DNA of 64,000 bases from Scytalidium lignicola (GCA_002812745.2 NCSJ02000224.1:1-64000), one strand, 5' to 3'; shown: positions 22,722-34,509, counted from the first letter of the stretch. A program made the numbers and translations. Notes: generated by a model from the letters alone, not told the origin.

Positions 22722-25030
22722 ATCGTCAGCCTGAGGCCAGCATGGTCTGACTTTTTTTAAAAGTCGCGTTCGCTCCTAGTCAGTGGAAGCGAATGCAACA
22801 GGTAAGCGAAATGCAACACTTTCTTCAATTTGTATGGCAAACACACTCAAATTAAATACAACCCTCCATCAAATCTACAAAACATAGTAATCCTCTTTGT
22901 CTGAAACACTTGAATTCAATGAACACTCAGATTCACTTGAACTGTTACTGTAGCCAAATTCCCCTTCAAGATCCAAGCGTATAAAGTCCTCCTCCTCTGA
23001 CTCGTCAGCCTGCCTTTGCTGTTGCTCCTGTTCCTGCTCCTCTTCCTTTGGTTCTGGCCTTGCAAAGCTTGTTCTGAATAGGTTTCGAACAGGTGTTTGA
23101 GGTGGTCTGTAAAGTGGAAGCTCAGTTGAATCAACTGTAGGTGTAACTGAAGGTTTCTGATCAACTGGGTCCTTGCCAAGCTCTATAAAGGGTGGTGGAG
23201 TGTGCTCCTTGTACAGCTCAGGTGCACCCATTATTCCACGAGGGAGCTGTTTAATTGCCTTCTTTCTGAGAGACTCCTTCTTACGCCATACTACCCATGC
23301 AGCCTTTTGTTCCTTCTTCTCCTTATTAGCTAGTTGACATAACATTCTAGCCTCCTTATTTGCCTCCTTTTCAGCTGCTTTTCGCTCCTTCTCCTACTTG
23401 AGATTTTAAGCATATTCAGCTGTTAGTTCTCCTCCTTTTTGGAGCCTCTTCTTGCTAGAAGGCTTTTTGGATATGAATTGTTCAATTCTTTGGTAAGCAA
23501 GATCTCGTTCTACTGTAGCCAAATGGCCTTCATCTAATACTCTCTGAACATCTCGTTAGAAGGAATTGAACTTATGCTAAGAAGGAGAACTAAGCAGGTC
23601 TATAACCTTTGGCCTTAGCTAGTCAAGTTGATATTGAACTTATTGAATGGTATAAGGTGTTCTAGGCTTTGGTAACTTAAGTGGTTTTTCCTTTCTTTCC
23701 TTCTTTATATATTTAGCCATAAGCTTGAAAACAAGTGTTCTTTTAACAGGTTACATGCTTGCTTTGCACTAAGCATGCTGAACAGTGGATTTAGCAAAGG
23801 TTTTCTCTTGAATTGCATATAAATCACCAAAAAAGAAGTTTAAACTATATTCAAAATCAAGTGATTCTGTAATACTTTGAATTGCCTTATTATATCAGTA
23901 TTTGTAAGGTTGAAAGATCCTTACATCTAAAGGTTATATACAATAAGTTAAGTATGAAGGGAAAGGGAATAGAATCACATGATTTGCTCGAGCTAACTTA
24001 ACGAATTCAAATGTCATATGATTATTATGGTTGTCCATTAAAAGGAGTTTCTATGGTTAATCTGGCCTTACTTGAGTGTACTTAATAAAATGCTCCATAA
24101 AGCATATACCTAGCATATCTGAAGTGTAGTCATTTTCTGATAATAAGACCAACTCCTTGCAAGTCAAACCTCTTGGCCTATACCATGAATCCATGTGATA
24201 TTTGCCCTTAACTATGATTGCTAGAGGAATAGGAGTTATTCCATTAGCTGTTATAGTCTTAATTATGGTAATTGAACGTCGATTCTCAAGGCTCAAGGAG
24301 TAAAGCTCTTGCATTTCAGTTGGAATCAACACTTGAACCTCTTTAGGGTACCCAATCTTAAAGCTAGTTTTATTAAAATTATAAAGGTCTTACTTTTGAA
24401 TATCATACTTTTTGAGGGTAATTTTGTATTTGTAAAACTATTCCAAAATGTCATCTTTATCTTGAGTTGTAATTCTGACCTTAGTAATTGGTTTAATTGT
24501 AATTGTATGTAAGCTTGGTTATTGTTTATACCATTTCCTGAACCAATTCTTAGAAGGTAAGGTTAATTCATGAGCTTTCCGAAGGTTACAAATAGCCCCA
24601 AATATAATATCCTTGGTAGGTAATTGACGGTTCTCAAGGTATGAACGAATAAAGTTATGAATAACCTGTTCTTGAATAGGAGATAAGATCCTATTTTGAC
24701 CTCTACGTGGCCTTTTGCTATGCTTGTCTCTCCTGATGGAGGCTACCAGGCTTGATCGATTGATTTTGAATAATCTAGCTGCTATAGCTTGAGATTCAGA
24801 AGGGTTCTTAACAAGCCATTGCTTGGCTTCTAATAGCCGGAATTGAGGGGAATCAGTGGACTGATTTTGTTCCATAATTTTGATGGAGGATTGTATTTAA
24901 TTTGAGTGTGTTTGCCATACAAATTGAAGAAAGTGTTGCATTTCGCTTACCTGTTGCATTCATTTCCACTAACTAGGAGCGAACGCGACTTTTNAAAAAA
25001 GTCAGACCATGCTGGCCTCAGGCTGACGAT
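22722..25030 (-). mobile_element. Complete pogo/Fot1-type transposon with 152-bp inverted repeats
   Basis: Left repeat 22722-22873 and right repeat 24879-25030 are near-identical inverted copies starting ATCGTCAGCCTGAGGCC. TA lies immediately outside both ends (22720-22721 and 25031-25032), the target duplication of Tc1/mariner-superfamily elements. The transposase frame fills the space between the repeats almost exactly. The N at 24994 lies in a homopolymer of the right repeat. Total length is 2,309 bases. Confidence 0.92.
22875..24875 (-). pseudogene. pogo-type DDE transposase, killed by in-frame stops
   Basis: From the ATG at 24873-24875 to the stop at 22875 is exactly 667 codons in one frame; there is no net frameshift, only internal stops. 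The N terminus has a Psq helix-turn-helix (ESQAIAARLFKINRSSLVAS), then a CENP-B-type DNA-binding region (SPIQEQVIHNFIRSYLENRQ..FRKWYKQ). The DDE domain shows NRRSITIIKTITANGITP, the second-Asp motif LLMDNHN (Asp codon at 24033-24035), and PLDV preceded by a TAA (23934-23936) where the family has a conserved Gln (QPLD). The C-terminal tail is Glu/Gln/Ser-rich. CAA-to-TAA at this site fits RIP. The protein would cut and paste its own element but is now dead. Confidence 0.88.
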
Positions 25031-25032
25031 TA

Positions 25033-25376
25033 GCGAATGAAATGCAATTTGCTTAATAATATCTCTATAATATTGGAAACGTTTCCGTAGAAAAAGACAT
25101 TGTACAAATTACGTAATTTTCCGTAAAAATTGACACTGTTGGCTTATTAGCCCCTTAAACCCATTAATTGAAGGGCCGTCAGGTGATAAGCTNAGGGATC
25201 ACACCACAGTACACTAGAATCATCTGTCATAATATTCAATTGAGTCTCTGTACCATACAATTTATATGCGCTGTAGCCTCTTTTATGTGTTCCAATATAT
25301 GATAGCAAAATACAATTCCTGAATCCTACTCTACACTCTACACTCTACACTACACTTTACACTCTACACCCTTATT
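25033..25376. other. Spacer with CTACACT-rich stretch
   Basis: AT-rich, no gene. At 25329-25370 there is a short imperfect repeat of CACTCTACA units just before the CxxC gene. Confidence 0.4.
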
Positions 25377-26554
25377 ATGGCCAGTTTCCTCCCCCCAGAG
25401 CGATTACAGTGCTCTTCCTGTAAAAAATTTCAACCAATCACAGATTACCCATTTCGAAAAAATGGGTTACACAATACCTCTTGCAATACCTGTCATATAC
25501 GATTAAAAGACCATTATCAAGAGCAAAAAGGTCAATTGGATTCAGTTTCAAAAGAAGGAATAGTATGTTAACAATGCAGAATTGTAAAACAACAACAACA
25601 GATTGCAAAAGCTTAAAGAAAGCATATCAAATATATATCAAGTTATATATGGTCAATTGATACAAGTATATTTATTCAGTTTATAATTNATAAACTAATT
25701 ATTAATATATATATAATATAGTAAAACAAGCTTAGATTCAAAATCAAAAGGATTTATCTAATTAGCTTGAATAAGGAGATGCTGATAATTTAGAATTATC
25801 TAATATAATTATAAATTCAAAAGATTTATGGATAGATATATAGTTTGTATAAGCTTAGTAATAATATTTAAAAGCATTTCAAGGACATAAAGTAAATTCA
25901 ATAACTTATTATAAGTTTGAGAGTCTTTATAAAAGATATATACAAGTTATAGTTAATTAGCCAGATTGGAAATCCACAGATAAGCTTATAAACTAGAAGG
26001 TTGTAAAAGGGTATAAAGATCAAGAAAAGCTTATACAAGAGCTTATAAAGGAGTTAATAAGCCTGAAGAGGCTTGTGGAGAAGCTTATGGAGAAGTCTAT
26101 GAGTAAGTATACAAAGCTAAGAGGATTTATTTACATATAACTAACAAGAGTTTAGATAAGTTAAGAGTTTATAAAACAACCTGTAGATAAGCTTATAAGC
26201 CTTTCCAAGCCTGTTAACCACGTTATGAAGGGAAAGTCTACAGAAAGGTCTACGGACTAATAGGAGGAGGAAGAGGAGGAGGAGGAGGAGGAACAACGTT
26301 GCCTTGACTGTTATCAATTAAGGTTACTTTCAGATTATAGCCAATTTTTGACCTGTATAACCTGTAGAAGGCATAATACCAAGGTCAATCGTCATAGACA
26401 GTAAAAGGTTATACAGGCCACAAGGGAGCAAATTGAAAGGCATTTGAGAATTTGGTCTGCGATAGCAGGAGAGAGGAAGCTTAGACCTCTCCGAGAGCAT
26501 AGGTTTAGGCCATTGACAGTAGACGACTATTTGAATGCAACTGAACTGGACTAA
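25377..26554 (+). pseudogene. Decayed gene with two CxxC-pair modules, family not recognised
   Basis: The intact start encodes MASFLPPERLQCSSCKK followed by FQPITDYPFRK and NTSCNTCHIRLKDHYQ, a C-x2-C..C-x2-C module likely to bind zinc. A related module near the 3' end (26300 on) reads QRCLDCYQLRLLSDYSQF then TCITCRRHN, and ends in HRFRPLTVDDYLNATELD at 26554. Between them the sequence is AT-rich, full of stops and includes an acidic GAG/GGA run at 26261-26291. The two modules share the spacing and the L/I..DY..C..C pattern, so they may be paralogous. I suspect a repeat-borne gene because it lies among hairpins and RIP-altered DNA, but I cannot name the family. Confidence 0.5.
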
Positions 26555-26557
26555 ATA

Positions 26558-26820
26558 GCTAACGGCCGTAGGTCGTTAGCATACTACAGAGTGTACAGGT
26601 AGCTATATTACAGGCTAAATAATTAGCCAACAACCTTCGGCTGTTGGCCTATTGCAGAGTTTACAGAGTCTACAGAGTTTACAAACCGTATACAACACAT
26701 ACAATATACAATCACACAATTGGGTGGTAATTGGGAGTATTACAGACCGTATATCACGTGCAATAAGGGGGTGCGTAGCACCCTACCTACAAGCGGAGCG
26801 AGTAGCAAGCGCAGCTTGTT
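26558..26820. repeat. Cluster of four short hairpins
   Basis: Four perfect or near-perfect stem-loops follow the CxxC gene: GCTAACGGCC..GGTCGTTAGC (26558-26580), GCCAACA..CTGTTGGC (26626-26648), GGGTGCGTAGCACCC (about 26768-26782) and ACAAGC..GCTTGT (26789-26819). They could be transposon ends or structured 3' sequence. Confidence 0.6.
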
Positions 26821-28980
26821 ATAAATTAATACATGTTAAATATACAAAGGTAGTCAATATAAACAATTAAATAACTAGTATATAAGCAACTTCTCTTCTC
26901 CCCTTCTTCATGCAATCAACTTAAACAGTAGTATCTTCATTTCCTTAACTATTTTAGTGAAATCATTTATTATGAACAATACTAAGAGAACAATTTACAA
27001 TATAAGCAATACTAAGACATAAGCTNAATTCAGAAGACAATCAACTAAAAATATCATTACTAAAATTAGTACACAGTAAATTATAATTGCTATCCTTATT
27101 AATATTATAAAACTTATTTTTTTTTCAACTATCATTAAAAGATGTTAAGATAATACTTGACAATATTATAACATCTACAAACTTTATATAAGCTATCTTT
27201 TAAAGACATACTAATATGTTAAAGCTAGGTTAAACATCCTTAATAACCAAGTTGTTATACTTAACAAGATAATAAATAAGATAAAAGAGAAGATTAAGAA
27301 ACTATATGATAAAAGCTCTTAAAAGAGAAAGTTAAATGAAACTATATATAATATAAGTAATAACAAGTATATGTATATAGAAATTAAAGGAGAATAGATT
27401 GTAATAAAGGTCAAAAGTAATTAAGATAAATAAGTGTAATTTCAAATCTTTATATAAATAATATAATTTTACTATATTCTATTATATTAATTACTTAATT
27501 TACTTTAACTTTTATATATTATAAAGATTTTAATATTGTTAATCTCTTAAGCTAAAGAAGACATTAAGTGAGATATCATTAAATTTAACACTACTTTGCT
27601 GATTTATTATTAGATTTACTTAATCAATAATACAATAAATTTACAACAAATACTATTCATCTTTAATGTTATTTTAAGAAAAGCAAAATCAAGTATTTGT
27701 ATTTGATTTAGTAGATTTATAAATCAATTGTTAAATATAAGCTAAAATTTAGAATATTAAAATAAAAAACAAGATTTCAAATTCTTCAGTTTAAAGAAAT
27801 TATAAAATTAATTATGTAAAAGTATATTGTTTATCTTATGTTTAATCTTTTAATAATAATTACTTTCTTATAAACTATGTCTGTCAAAGTATAAAAGAGA
27901 TAGAATAAAAAAGTTTNAAAAAAAAAGAAAAATACTTTAATTAATAAAGCTTACTAACTTGTAAAGTTTTACAAAGTTAATATATTATTTACTATTTACA
28001 ATTATAAGACTAGTCATATTTTCACTTACAATTTTATTGATTTTATATCTTGGCTATTGTCTAAAGAATATATAATAAATTATCTAATTTAAATATTAAA
28101 AGTATATTACTCAGAGAATAACAACGACAATCATATCTATTACCAGTTATTTTATATCCACATGATTTGAAGGTTAAGCAGNAAAAAAAATCATTTTTAA
28201 ATCTTTACTTCTTTTAAGGTATTAGGTAAGATTAAAAGATAATCACTTTAATTTACATATTTAATTAGCCAAATGTTTCAAAGAAAAAGTTATATTTAAA
28301 TTTGANTTTTAACAATTTGAATTACAAAATGTTAAAATCAAATTTCCAAAACGTTTAATTAGTTAAAAGGCAAAATTTCTATAATATTCTACTAATAAGT
28401 ACTTACTGCAAGGGGGTGATTTATTTAGCTTAAACTAGACCCTTGGATTCTTTTTGTAGTTCTTTAACTCCATCACGTAATCACGAGTCCTGAGATCACA
28501 GATAAAAGTTAACGTCTGTCCCTGCGTAACGAGACGCACCCTGTAACGAGACGAATCTATAGTTTTGGAATCACAAATTTTTTCTTAGTAAGTCTATAAA
28601 GTTGTTATCAATATATTACTTTCTTTAGCTATTTCTCCCTAAGGAGACCACTTGGCAACAAGAAAAAGAGTGCGGTTGATTATGCTGTCGATTATTTTAA
28701 TCACGACATCGATCGCCGCTTCCGCTGTTCCCCCCGTTTAATCGCGACTATTAAAGTCATTTCAAAATTCGGAGCACCTAAGGAAAGGTCCTATCACGAA
28801 ATAATATGGTTCCAAATTTTAAAGACACTCAAAGAGGTAAAGAATGCAGTCCGGGAGTTACGCCGGTGCGAATAGAGGGGGCCTCATGTTTCAGTGCTTA
28901 GTAATACGCATTAGCCTAGCTACAATATACTATGTTCACGCCCGGGCTCGCTATATTTTTCTAGCTACGATTCTCAGGCC
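26821..28980. other. AT-rich desert
   Basis: Very AT-rich sequence without coding potential, consistent with old RIP-mutated repeats. From about 28400 composition rises again. The motif GTAACGAGACG occurs twice at 28526-28556. Confidence 0.6.
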
Positions 28981-29008
28981 TGGTCACGTGCATGGGGTGC
29001 ATACATAA

Positions 29009-29569
29009 CAATTGTGCAGACAATCGGCCTTCTCCTGCGTCTATCTAGCCAGACCCCCTTGGCCTCAGAATCTATGGCCGTCCTTACAACGAGAAACTTC
29101 GCGACATGCGCGGCAGGGATCTTTAGACAAGCCACTCCCACATCCAAGTTTCAAGGTCATCAGGCTACTTGAGCTCCTCCCCGCGCACGACTTGAATGCA
29201 CCCATTCGTGTTCGCCTCAGGTCTGTGTCTCTACTCGATCCCAGCAGACCTACATACGAGGCTTTATCTTATTGTTGGGGAGATCCTGCAGACCCTGGGA
29301 TGATGTGGTGCCAAACCGAAGAAGAAGCTATGGAAAAGGATGACAAAGAAGACGTGGGCATGCCCGTGTCCGTGCTAGACTACGAAGGTGTCAGAGGAAA
29401 GGATGGCCTAATCTGGATCAACCAAAATTTATGGGCGGCGCTTTTCCGATTGCGCCTGGAGGATCGAAAGCGCCTCATCTGGGCCGATTCCGTGTGCATC
29501 AACCAGGCGGACGACGAAGAAAAAAGCTGGCAGGTTTCCGCCTATATGGTGCCGGTCTCCGGTAGATAG
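29009..29569 (+). pseudogene. HET-domain protein fragment
   Basis: The frame shows the opening of a fungal heterokaryon-incompatibility (HET) domain: PHPSFKVIRLLEL, YEALSYCWGDP, then LIWINQNLWAALFRLRLEDR and LIWADSVCINQADDEEKSWQV. These are the three classic HET blocks in order. It is broken at both ends. There is no ATG upstream of the domain in this frame (a stop precedes 29009), and similarity ends right after EKSWQV, followed by stops. HET proteins trigger cell death after fusion of unlike strains; this copy cannot make the full protein. Confidence 0.8.
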
Positions 29570-29961
29570 GTAGCCGGTTGACGTGTTGTGCCACATTGCA
29601 AGGAGCGGGCACCTAGAGACTCAAACGGTAGTTGAAAGAGCGAGGAATATGTGAGTTTCGTAGCTTAAATTGTGCGTTCAATCATCGACTTAAAAAGTAT
29701 CAAGTCATCGTCGTTCAAGATCCGTGAGAGGGTGACGTTGGAAAAAGAGGCATACCTACGTAGTTCGCTATTTTAAACGAATGAGATCGGTTCCACGTGC
29801 ACAATGTCAGCCTTGTCAGCCTCGTCAGCCCTGTCAATGTCGGATTTCCCGAACTGACATCGTTGCATACAAAATGTAATGAGAAAAGCAAAGAAATATG
29901 CCAGGTAGAGTCCTTTGTGATATTGATGGATTCAATGAACCTCACCTACTGTGGCTGTTAA

Positions 29962-30162
29962 TGCGCTAAGCACACTATCTTGACGATAGCTCATCGCTTG
30001 GATAAGGGGAAGGTGGTCAAGGTTGGCACGCCTGACGAGTTGCTCGCTAAGATGGCGAGGAAGAAGAATGCGGGTGGGGGTGAGGAAGCGGAGGACGAGG
30101 AGGAGGAGGAGGAAGGAGCGGATAAGGCTTGGTTTAGGGAGATGTGGGATAATGCTCATTGA
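29962..30162 (+). pseudogene. C-terminal scrap of an ABC transporter
   Basis: The segment reads HTILTIAHRLD, then directly KGKVVKVGTPDELLAKMARK, and ends FREMWDNAH. This matches the H-loop and end of a nucleotide-binding domain of a fungal ABC transporter. The usual stretch between the H-loop (..HRLDT) and the conserved VLDKG is missing, about a dozen residues. Everything upstream is absent (stop at 29959). An acidic insert (EEAEDEEEEEEG) precedes the end. It is a relic. Confidence 0.75.
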
Positions 30163-30172
30163 AGATAGACAA

Positions 30173-31878
30173 TTAGAGAGAATTCGCAGCCATTAGAACT
30201 AGCATCCCAAACGCATCACCGCTCACCATCCATGAATTCAGGTCATTCATCTTATCCCCTCCATGTCCCCTCCCAAGCGCCATTAAATCCGCATACCTCA
30301 AATAACACCTCCCATCTCTTGCCCTCAGCATCTCGTCATACTTTTCTATCCATTCACCTTCCGTCGCCGCCTCCCAAAGATGTTTGTGGGCAGGAAGCGG
30401 TAGAACGGACAGCCCGACTTTAGATTTGGCCCGTTGTTCAGGTTTGATGTCGAACAGAAGGTGCAGTATGAAGAGTACCGTCACGGTCCTTCGTTTCGAC
30501 TCCACCAACACCCACTCTTTCCATTCCGGACGGCGGCCTTCGATCTCAGCACTGCAGACTAATCTGCACTGTTCAGCTTGGATCGCAATTTCCTAGCAGG
30601 AAGAACCGTTAGCTCGTTGATAAGTGGAGGAAATCAAAGTCTCACCGTCATCGCTCTAGTGAGCTCGCGGTCGAATTCAGCGGAGAATGAGTCCTCGTCA
30701 AAGATCCTGAGGAGGATATACAACGTGACTGCCTGAAGCATGGACAGCACAGTCCACTCATCTCCGTTCACGTATTCGTTCATAAAGCGGTCCTTTTCCA
30801 TGGTTATAGTGCGCCAGACGAAAGAGCTTGTTGCAGGTGTCTTGGTGGTGTAGAGTGAGACGATCGATTTGCAAATCTCTAGTGTCGGTAAGGGAGGTGG
30901 GGTTGCGCAAGTCGGAGTTTGACACGAGCTCGGGTCTGGGGGTGGAAGCGACGTGCCGTGGATGAAGGGCGGCAGGTTCTTCGTTGCAAGGGCCGTGGCG
31001 TACGATTTGAAGTTCTGCAAAAGGAAGGTGCGGCCGATTTGTGAGCCCGTTGAGAGATATGCGTGAATGAATGGACTTCTGGGCGAGGTGGGGGATAGAT
31101 CACGGTCCATGGGTCGAAGGACTAGGTAGGGGGTATGGAACATGCAGTCTGCGGGAGTTGAGAATGTCGCGTCGAGGGTTAAGCTTGGTGTTGGACCAGA
31201 GATGAACCAGTTGATCGGGGATCCATTGATTGAATAGCCATTGGACGAAATATTAGCACCCATGTCAGAAACTTCCAAGTCTTCCACAAATCCAGCATCC
31301 GGTTCCCAGAGAGCGAGGTCGTTCTGAGGCGTCAGGTCGGGCACAGGAGCAAGCCAAAGACTAGGAGTATCCATATCTAAGCTGATCTGAGCGTCATTGC
31401 CGTTGTCCGCATGGGCATTCCAAGGGATATCGTTTTGATTGCCCGGTTCCGGGATATCAACAAGCAATGTACCATCGGAGCTTGGTTCGTCAGGCGGAGC
31501 AAATGCAGGTTGCTGGGCTGAGGTCGCACTCTTCCTAGTCAATTCATAAACACAAGTAAGCCCCCTATCATCGCATCGACTACAATTTGGGAGTTCCGAG
31601 TCGCATTTTGCTTTGGCTTTCCGACAAGCTGCACATGATTTCCTCAAGACCGGGATACTGTCCACCAACTTCTTCTTACAGTACAGTACGTGTCGATTCC
31701 TCGAGGTTCCTAGCACGACAGTTGAGCAAATGGCTAATGGGATTGTGTTTGAGAGCAAAAGGAATCGAACCCTACGTTTTGTGAACGCTTTGGAGCAGAT
31801 CTTGCAGAGGAACGGCCCGGTATCATTGTCGATATGCCGGCAGGAGGATGTTCCACTGGTCCTAGGCTCTATATTCAT
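30173..31878 (-). CDS. Transcription factor with C2HC finger plus Zn(II)2Cys6 domain
   Basis: Three exons: 31878-31776, 31709-30646 and 30592-30173. Removing the 66-base first intron joins FTKR to TSRNRHVLYC, completing a finger that starts CKICSKAF. It is followed by the binuclear cluster CAACRKAKAKC..NCSRCDDRGLTC with canonical spacing (C-x2-C-x6-C-x6-C-x2-C-x6-C). The rest, about 400 residues, is the variable middle region with IHAYL, FDREL and other fungal-TF-like helices. The second intron (30593-30645) joins RAMT to EIAIQAEQCRLV. Finger-plus-C6 proteins are nuclear regulators often found beside metabolic genes. The reductase at 32550 is transcribed divergently, about 670 bases away, so it is a plausible target (inference). 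No disruption seen. Confidence 0.85.
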
Positions 31879-32549
31879 GGACGTCTGCTGTGACCTTCGG
31901 ATGTAATGGCTGATAGCAAGGCCAGGGCGGAGCAGATCAATCTTCTAAGTTGCTGCGCTTTCATGCCATCCGGAATATTTGTGGGAAGCCAAGGAGGCTC
32001 TTGCCGCTTCGGGTTAGGCTGTTTAGCGCGCTGCAGATCACAACTCCACACCTCAACCTCACTCCGCCTTCTCTTCTTACAACAAGATCACAAATCTTTC
32101 AAGACGACCCCCATCGCCGCTCAGCTTTCTGGCCTCGAGAGATCTGGTAGTTGCCCGATTGAATCATCCAGAATACCAGGGGCTCCGACGTACCAAGGAG
32201 GGCCAAGCCTTCGTCCCGTCGATGCCTTTATCTCCGATCATCCGTGCTAGCGTTTTGTCGATTTTCCGGGCTGTACAATATTTTCCGCTGCCACAATTGC
32301 CAAGTACCACAACATCTAATGCAATTGAATTTTCATTGCATCGTTCTTGTTCATGTCCGGAGATTCTTGTCGCCTTGAAATGCCTTCGCAAATGTATAAG
32401 ATGGCATGCAATTCCCCTTTCTCCTGTTCCCTTCATCATACACCTCATCTTCATCATATTCGAGATCCCAACACTCCCATCTCCTTCCATTTCATCTCAA
32501 CTTCTTTCAAAGAAAATTTCCAAGTCTCTTCTGAGCATCTCGAATTATA

Positions 32550-33701
32550 ATGGCAGGAGATCTCATTCTCGTAAGAAACCACAGGCTCCACAGGTTCCAC
32601 AGCCGTTTTCACTAACGACAATTACTTACACCTTCATAGATTACGGGCGTTTCTGGCTATATCGGATTCAAGACTCTGATCCTAGCTCTTGAAGCAGGGT
32701 TCCCAGTACGTGCGGTCATCCGCAAGGCCGAACAGGCCACAAAACTGCAGTCTCACGCTCGAGTCGCACCCCACATGGACAACCTACAATGGGTTGTTAT
32801 TCACAATCTCTCAGACACCCACTCCTTCGATCCTCACCTCGCTGGTGTCACGGGAATTCTCCATATCGCCTCCCCTACTGCCATCGAGGTATTACCCATC
32901 TCCGTGCCTGATCGTCACAAAGCTAATCCTTCTTAGTCGGACGACTATGACCGCGACATTATCGACCCAGCCTTAAAAGTGACCCTCTCCATCCTCAACG
33001 CCGCGCACCGCACTCCCTCAATCAAGCGTGTCGTCATCACCTCCTCTGCCGTAACCCTGATCTCCTTCGCCTGGATGTTTGGTCCCGCGCCTGCGTCCCC
33101 AGACCTCACACTATTTACCGCAGCCGACATCAACTCCAACATTGCCGGTCCCTACGGCACGTCAATGGAAGCATACTTCGCATCCAAGACCCTATCCCGC
33201 ATTGCCACAAGAAAATTCATGGAGGAGGAGAAGCCAGAATTTGAGTTCGTCAACCTGCTGCCAACAGTAGTATTCGGGCCAGATGAACTGGCTACAAATG
33301 CCGCTGAGTTGGTGACGGCCGGGAACTCTCTCGCACTTGGTCCGCTCCTGGATGTCAATATTCCGCAGATGGTGGGGGCTACAGTGCACGTTAATGATGT
33401 GGCTAGGGCGCATGTCGATGCGTTGAAGCCGAGTGTGCAAGGGAACAAAGACTATATTTTGAGTTCTGATGCGCCGGATGGTATTGATTGGGAAGATGCG
33501 CAGAACTATGTTAGGAAGTTCTTTCCAGAAGCTGTGGAGAACGGGACATTGAAATTGGGGGGGAGCCTGAGGGCGAGGATCTGGAGGTTGGATACTCGGG
33601 AGACGGAGAAAGAGTTTGGGTGGAAGTTCGTATCATTCGAGGAGACGTTGAAAGAGCTTGTGGGGCAATATTTGAAGTTTGTAGCGGCGGAGAAGAAATG
33701 A
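32550..33701 (+). CDS. NAD(P)-dependent reductase, GRE2/ketoreductase-like extended SDR
   Basis: Three exons: 32550-32570, 32640-32888 and 32937-33701. The protein starts MAGDLILITGVSGYIGFKTL with the extended-SDR motif TGxxGxxG, then VRAVIRKAEQA, ILHIASPT, VVITSSAV and the catalytic YFASK (YxxxK), followed by FVNLLPTVVFGP. This is the family of yeast Gre2 (methylglyoxal/ketone reductase) and plant dihydroflavonol reductases, using NADPH. The length (about 344 residues) is normal. The physiological substrate cannot be read from sequence. It is head to head with the regulator at 30173-31878. All splice sites are canonical and the frame is open. Confidence 0.9.
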
Positions 33702-34034
33702 GATTGTGGTACGGTTTGATTTAGCTAGATACCTTGAATCATAATCTTGCAATTGTGTGCGGACTTTAGAAAGCCACTGATGTGTTAATAATAGTTGTAA
33801 TCATTGGACTGCTCATTATGCTGTTGCGTCCAGTGTTCAGCGATTTCCTCCGAATGTCCACTAGCCGCACCTCCACCTACTGTCGGCTCCAACGCCGCTC
33901 TACCATCTCTATCTCCTTGCAGCCATATGCGTATCGGTATGTGGGAGAACCGTGTCGTTACGTTGATAAATCCCGTGTCGCGCACCGCATCAGCCAGCAG
34001 TGGGATTGATATCCGATAGGCTGGACATATAGAG
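33702..34034. other. Region after the reductase, possible minus-strand coding remnant
   Basis: A minus-strand frame (33785-33985, open upstream to about 34020) reads PAYRISIPLLADAVRDTGFI..TTRFSHIPIRIW and looks like real protein, but I cannot assign it. It lies directly downstream of the DUF3435 remnant on the same strand. Confidence 0.3.
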
Positions 34035-34502
34035 CTATGTAACTGTCAGTCTGTTGAACGACGAGCTCTCATTTTCATATGTCCCTTCCCGAACGCGGTA
34101 ATAGAATCTGATTTGCCGAACATGGAGGTGAGACCTCCCCTCCTCCACGCCGCAGCACACCGTCACAGCGTGGATCGCCGCGATCCTCCGTTGCAACTCC
34201 CTCTCTGGCGACGTCTCAGGCAGGGTCGAGATCGCGTCGATCAGGAGCAGCTGTTCCGGCGTCATCTGGTCAGATCGCTCCAGTGCACCGCGCGTGTCCT
34301 CGTCGACCACCTTCCCCGAGAGCTGCCGCTCACTATCGATCACCGGTTGCTCCTTCCTGAAGCGGTCGACAATCTCAACCAGGAGCAGCTTCCGCTGCCG
34401 CGCCATCTCGTTTCTAAGGCGCCGACGAGCTTTCTGGTACTTCCCCTCTCCCGGACTGCCTTCAGGAGCCCCTGAGAGTCTGTCTGCGCGCTGGGCCAGC
34501 TT
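34035..34502 (-). pseudogene. FluG/DUF3435 protein fragment (tyrosine-recombinase-like)
   Basis: The frame contains YQKARRRLRNEMARQRK, VDRFRKEQPVIDSERQLSG, ALERSDQMTPEQLLLID and TLPETSPERELQRRIAA. This is the highly recognisable C-terminal part of DUF3435 (FluG-domain) proteins of ascomycetes. DUF3435 is the tyrosine-recombinase family that includes the captain genes of Starship elements. The N-terminal catalytic region is missing: an in-frame TAA lies just before the fragment and the flank is AT-rich. It is a truncated copy. Confidence 0.7.
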
Positions 34503-34509
34503 AACTTAA

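Noticed and set aside
22551..22760. Plus-strand frame of 69 codons
   Set aside because: It crosses the left boundary of the pogo element, so it is a chance frame.
28526..28556. Two copies of GTAACGAGACG as a possible operator
   Set aside because: Only two short copies in repeat-derived DNA, no gene nearby to regulate; not enough to call a site.
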